From Clostridium porci (GTDB lineage: Bacteria; Bacillota; Clostridia; Lachnospirales; Lachnospiraceae): a stretch of 64,000 bases of DNA. The position numbers and the translations under genes are program-made. Under the pieces are notes generated by a model. It worked only from the letters and a program-made list of their open reading frames with translations. It did no database searches and had not been told where the DNA came from. Below, piece after piece: positions 63,191 through 64,000 of this stretch. The first letter of the stretch is position 1. The number at the start of each line of letters is the position of its first letter. The stretch lies in assembly GCF_009696375.1 (NCBI RefSeq), contig NZ_VUMD01000007.1:1-64000 (forward strand), written 5' to 3'.

Positions 63191-64000
63191 TTATTGTCCG
63201 GGACCTATGATAACAGAGCCGGGTCCGCTGCTGCCACCGGGATAGGCGGCGCCGCCAGGATATGTCTCAGCAGGCATCGTAGGAGTAACCGGTCTTGTAG
63301 GCGCCGCCCCCGGACCTGTAACCTGATCACTGGCAGAAGTGGTTCCTCCCGGCATGACAATGCCTGAGCCAGGCCGGCTGCTTCCAGGATAATTGCCACT
63401 GCTCTCGGAAGGTAAGGTCTGTCCCGGCCGAGTCCCTGTACCTGGGCGGCCGCCAGGATACCCATAATCCCAATTCTCCGGCGGATCTAATGGATTGCCA
63501 TATTCATCGGTTTCCATCTCCAGTCCCCATTCATACTCACCATCAATGATGCTCTCCTCTGTCTCAGATGCTCTGCTTTGATCCGTTTCCTTTTCAGTTT
63601 CCTTCTCTGTGGCTTCTGTTACCTGGGGCGCTTCCGTAGTCTTCGGAATATATCCTCCGTCGGTTCCCACCTTGTCGATAGGCTTTCCTTCGTTATACAT
63701 ACCCGTATCGGCAGAAATCTTGGCGCTGATCTTTTTCACCATATCACTTGGCTGATAATCCTCCTCCCCATAGAGGAACTGATGGAGACGGATTACATTG
63801 CTCTCCAGAGTCTGAGGAATTACACAGTCCCCCTTCTTTCCCATATTGGCGTCACTTCTGGCCCAGGGAAAGCCTGCTGTATCCGCAATGGTATACCGGG
63901 TCAGGTTCTTGGCAGCTGGAATTACATCACCCAGCGTAATACTGGAAAGAATCTGTGGAAATACTACCTCCATCACGTTATTTACTACGGAAAAATCCGA
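63191..64000 (-). CDS. LCP (LytR-CpsA-Psr) family protein, C-terminal part
   Basis: The frame is open to the right edge, so the true start is outside. The visible part (about 270 residues) begins inside the C-terminal half of the LCP domain (VFPQILSSITLGDVIPAAKNLTRY, then GKKGDCVIPQTLESNVIRLHQFLY), followed by a Thr/Glu-rich and then a Pro/Gly/Ser-rich low-complexity tail (about 125-270). LCP enzymes attach teichoic acids or capsule to peptidoglycan; the tail may span the wall. Confidence 0.85.
   Translation of the reverse strand, partial: SDFSVVNNVMEVVFPQILSSITLGDVIPAAKNLTRYTIADTAGFPWARSDANMGKKGDCVIPQTLESNVIRLHQFLYGEEDYQPSDMVKKISAKISADTGMYNEGKPIDKVGTDGGYIPKTTEAPQVTEATEKETEKETDQSRASETEESIIDGEYEWGLEMETDEYGNPLDPPENWDYGYPGGRPGTGTRPGQTLPSESSGNYPGSSRPGSGIVMPGGTTSASDQVTGPGAAPTRPVTPTMPAETYPGGAAYPGGSSGPGSVIIGPGQ

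Overview
The window reads as a chromosomal segment of a Lachnospiraceae-type Clostridium (Firmicutes; the cell-wall-binding repeat proteins, the SCIFF peptide locus, the ECF transporter and the long S10-spc-alpha ribosomal operon fit the Clostridium symbiosum / Enterocloster / Hungatella neighbourhood, but the exact genus is inference). Almost all housekeeping genes lie on the minus strand. Because rRNA and ribosomal operons usually run with the replication fork, replication probably proceeds from high to low coordinates here.

Layout. 1-690: start of a 16S rRNA gene leaving the left edge, preceded by two tRNA-Ser genes behind one promoter. 691-1457: decayed DNA with an IS30-type transposase scrap. 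1458-9090: ispD, tsaD, rnz, a small zinc-ribbon protein, the tsaE-tsaB-rimI operon and tex; tsaD, tsaB and tsaE together supply most of the t6A tRNA-modification pathway. 9295-13342: two small membrane proteins, hom, an ACT-domain regulator and prfB with its programmed frameshift. 13391-17737: secA, a small conserved protein, a DnaA-box cluster and hpf. 18000-23165: an SH3-NlpC/P60 wall hydrolase, trxB, an SDR reductase, a wall-binding protein under a MerR-type promoter and an AT-rich Dam-type methylase. 23433-28038: rplM-rpsI with a leader, then ecfA1-ecfA2-ecfT-truA.

28096-46948 is the complete S10-spc-alpha operon (rpsJ to rplQ, with secY, adk, map, a KOW protein, infA and rpmJ) behind one promoter and a structured leader, flanked by two wall-binding repeat proteins. 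Several of its gene-to-gene gaps are unusually long and carry related short repeats or strong hairpins.

48657-53160: a methyltransferase, a subtilisin, a promoter-hairpin-terminator stretch that looks like a small RNA, an EFR1-type flavodoxin/ferredoxin protein and a truncated, frameshifted hydrolase. 53172-57562: HAD phosphatase, then scfA-scfB-tgt-yajC (SCIFF ribosomal peptide, its radical-SAM maturase, queuine transglycosylase and the translocase accessory subunit) divergent from a TIGR04086 membrane protein. 57794-64000: lspA-like peptidase, a Csp-like subtilisin, a ClpX-type ATPase, an HtrA protease and the C-terminal part of an LCP-family wall enzyme running off the right edge.

I find no CRISPR array, prophage or intact insertion sequence. 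The best candidates for something new are the repeat family in the ribosomal operon spacers, the candidate small RNA near 50.8 kb, the DnaA-box cluster away from any dnaA gene, and the cysteine-rich insert in TsaB. All are single-sequence observations that need comparative or experimental support.
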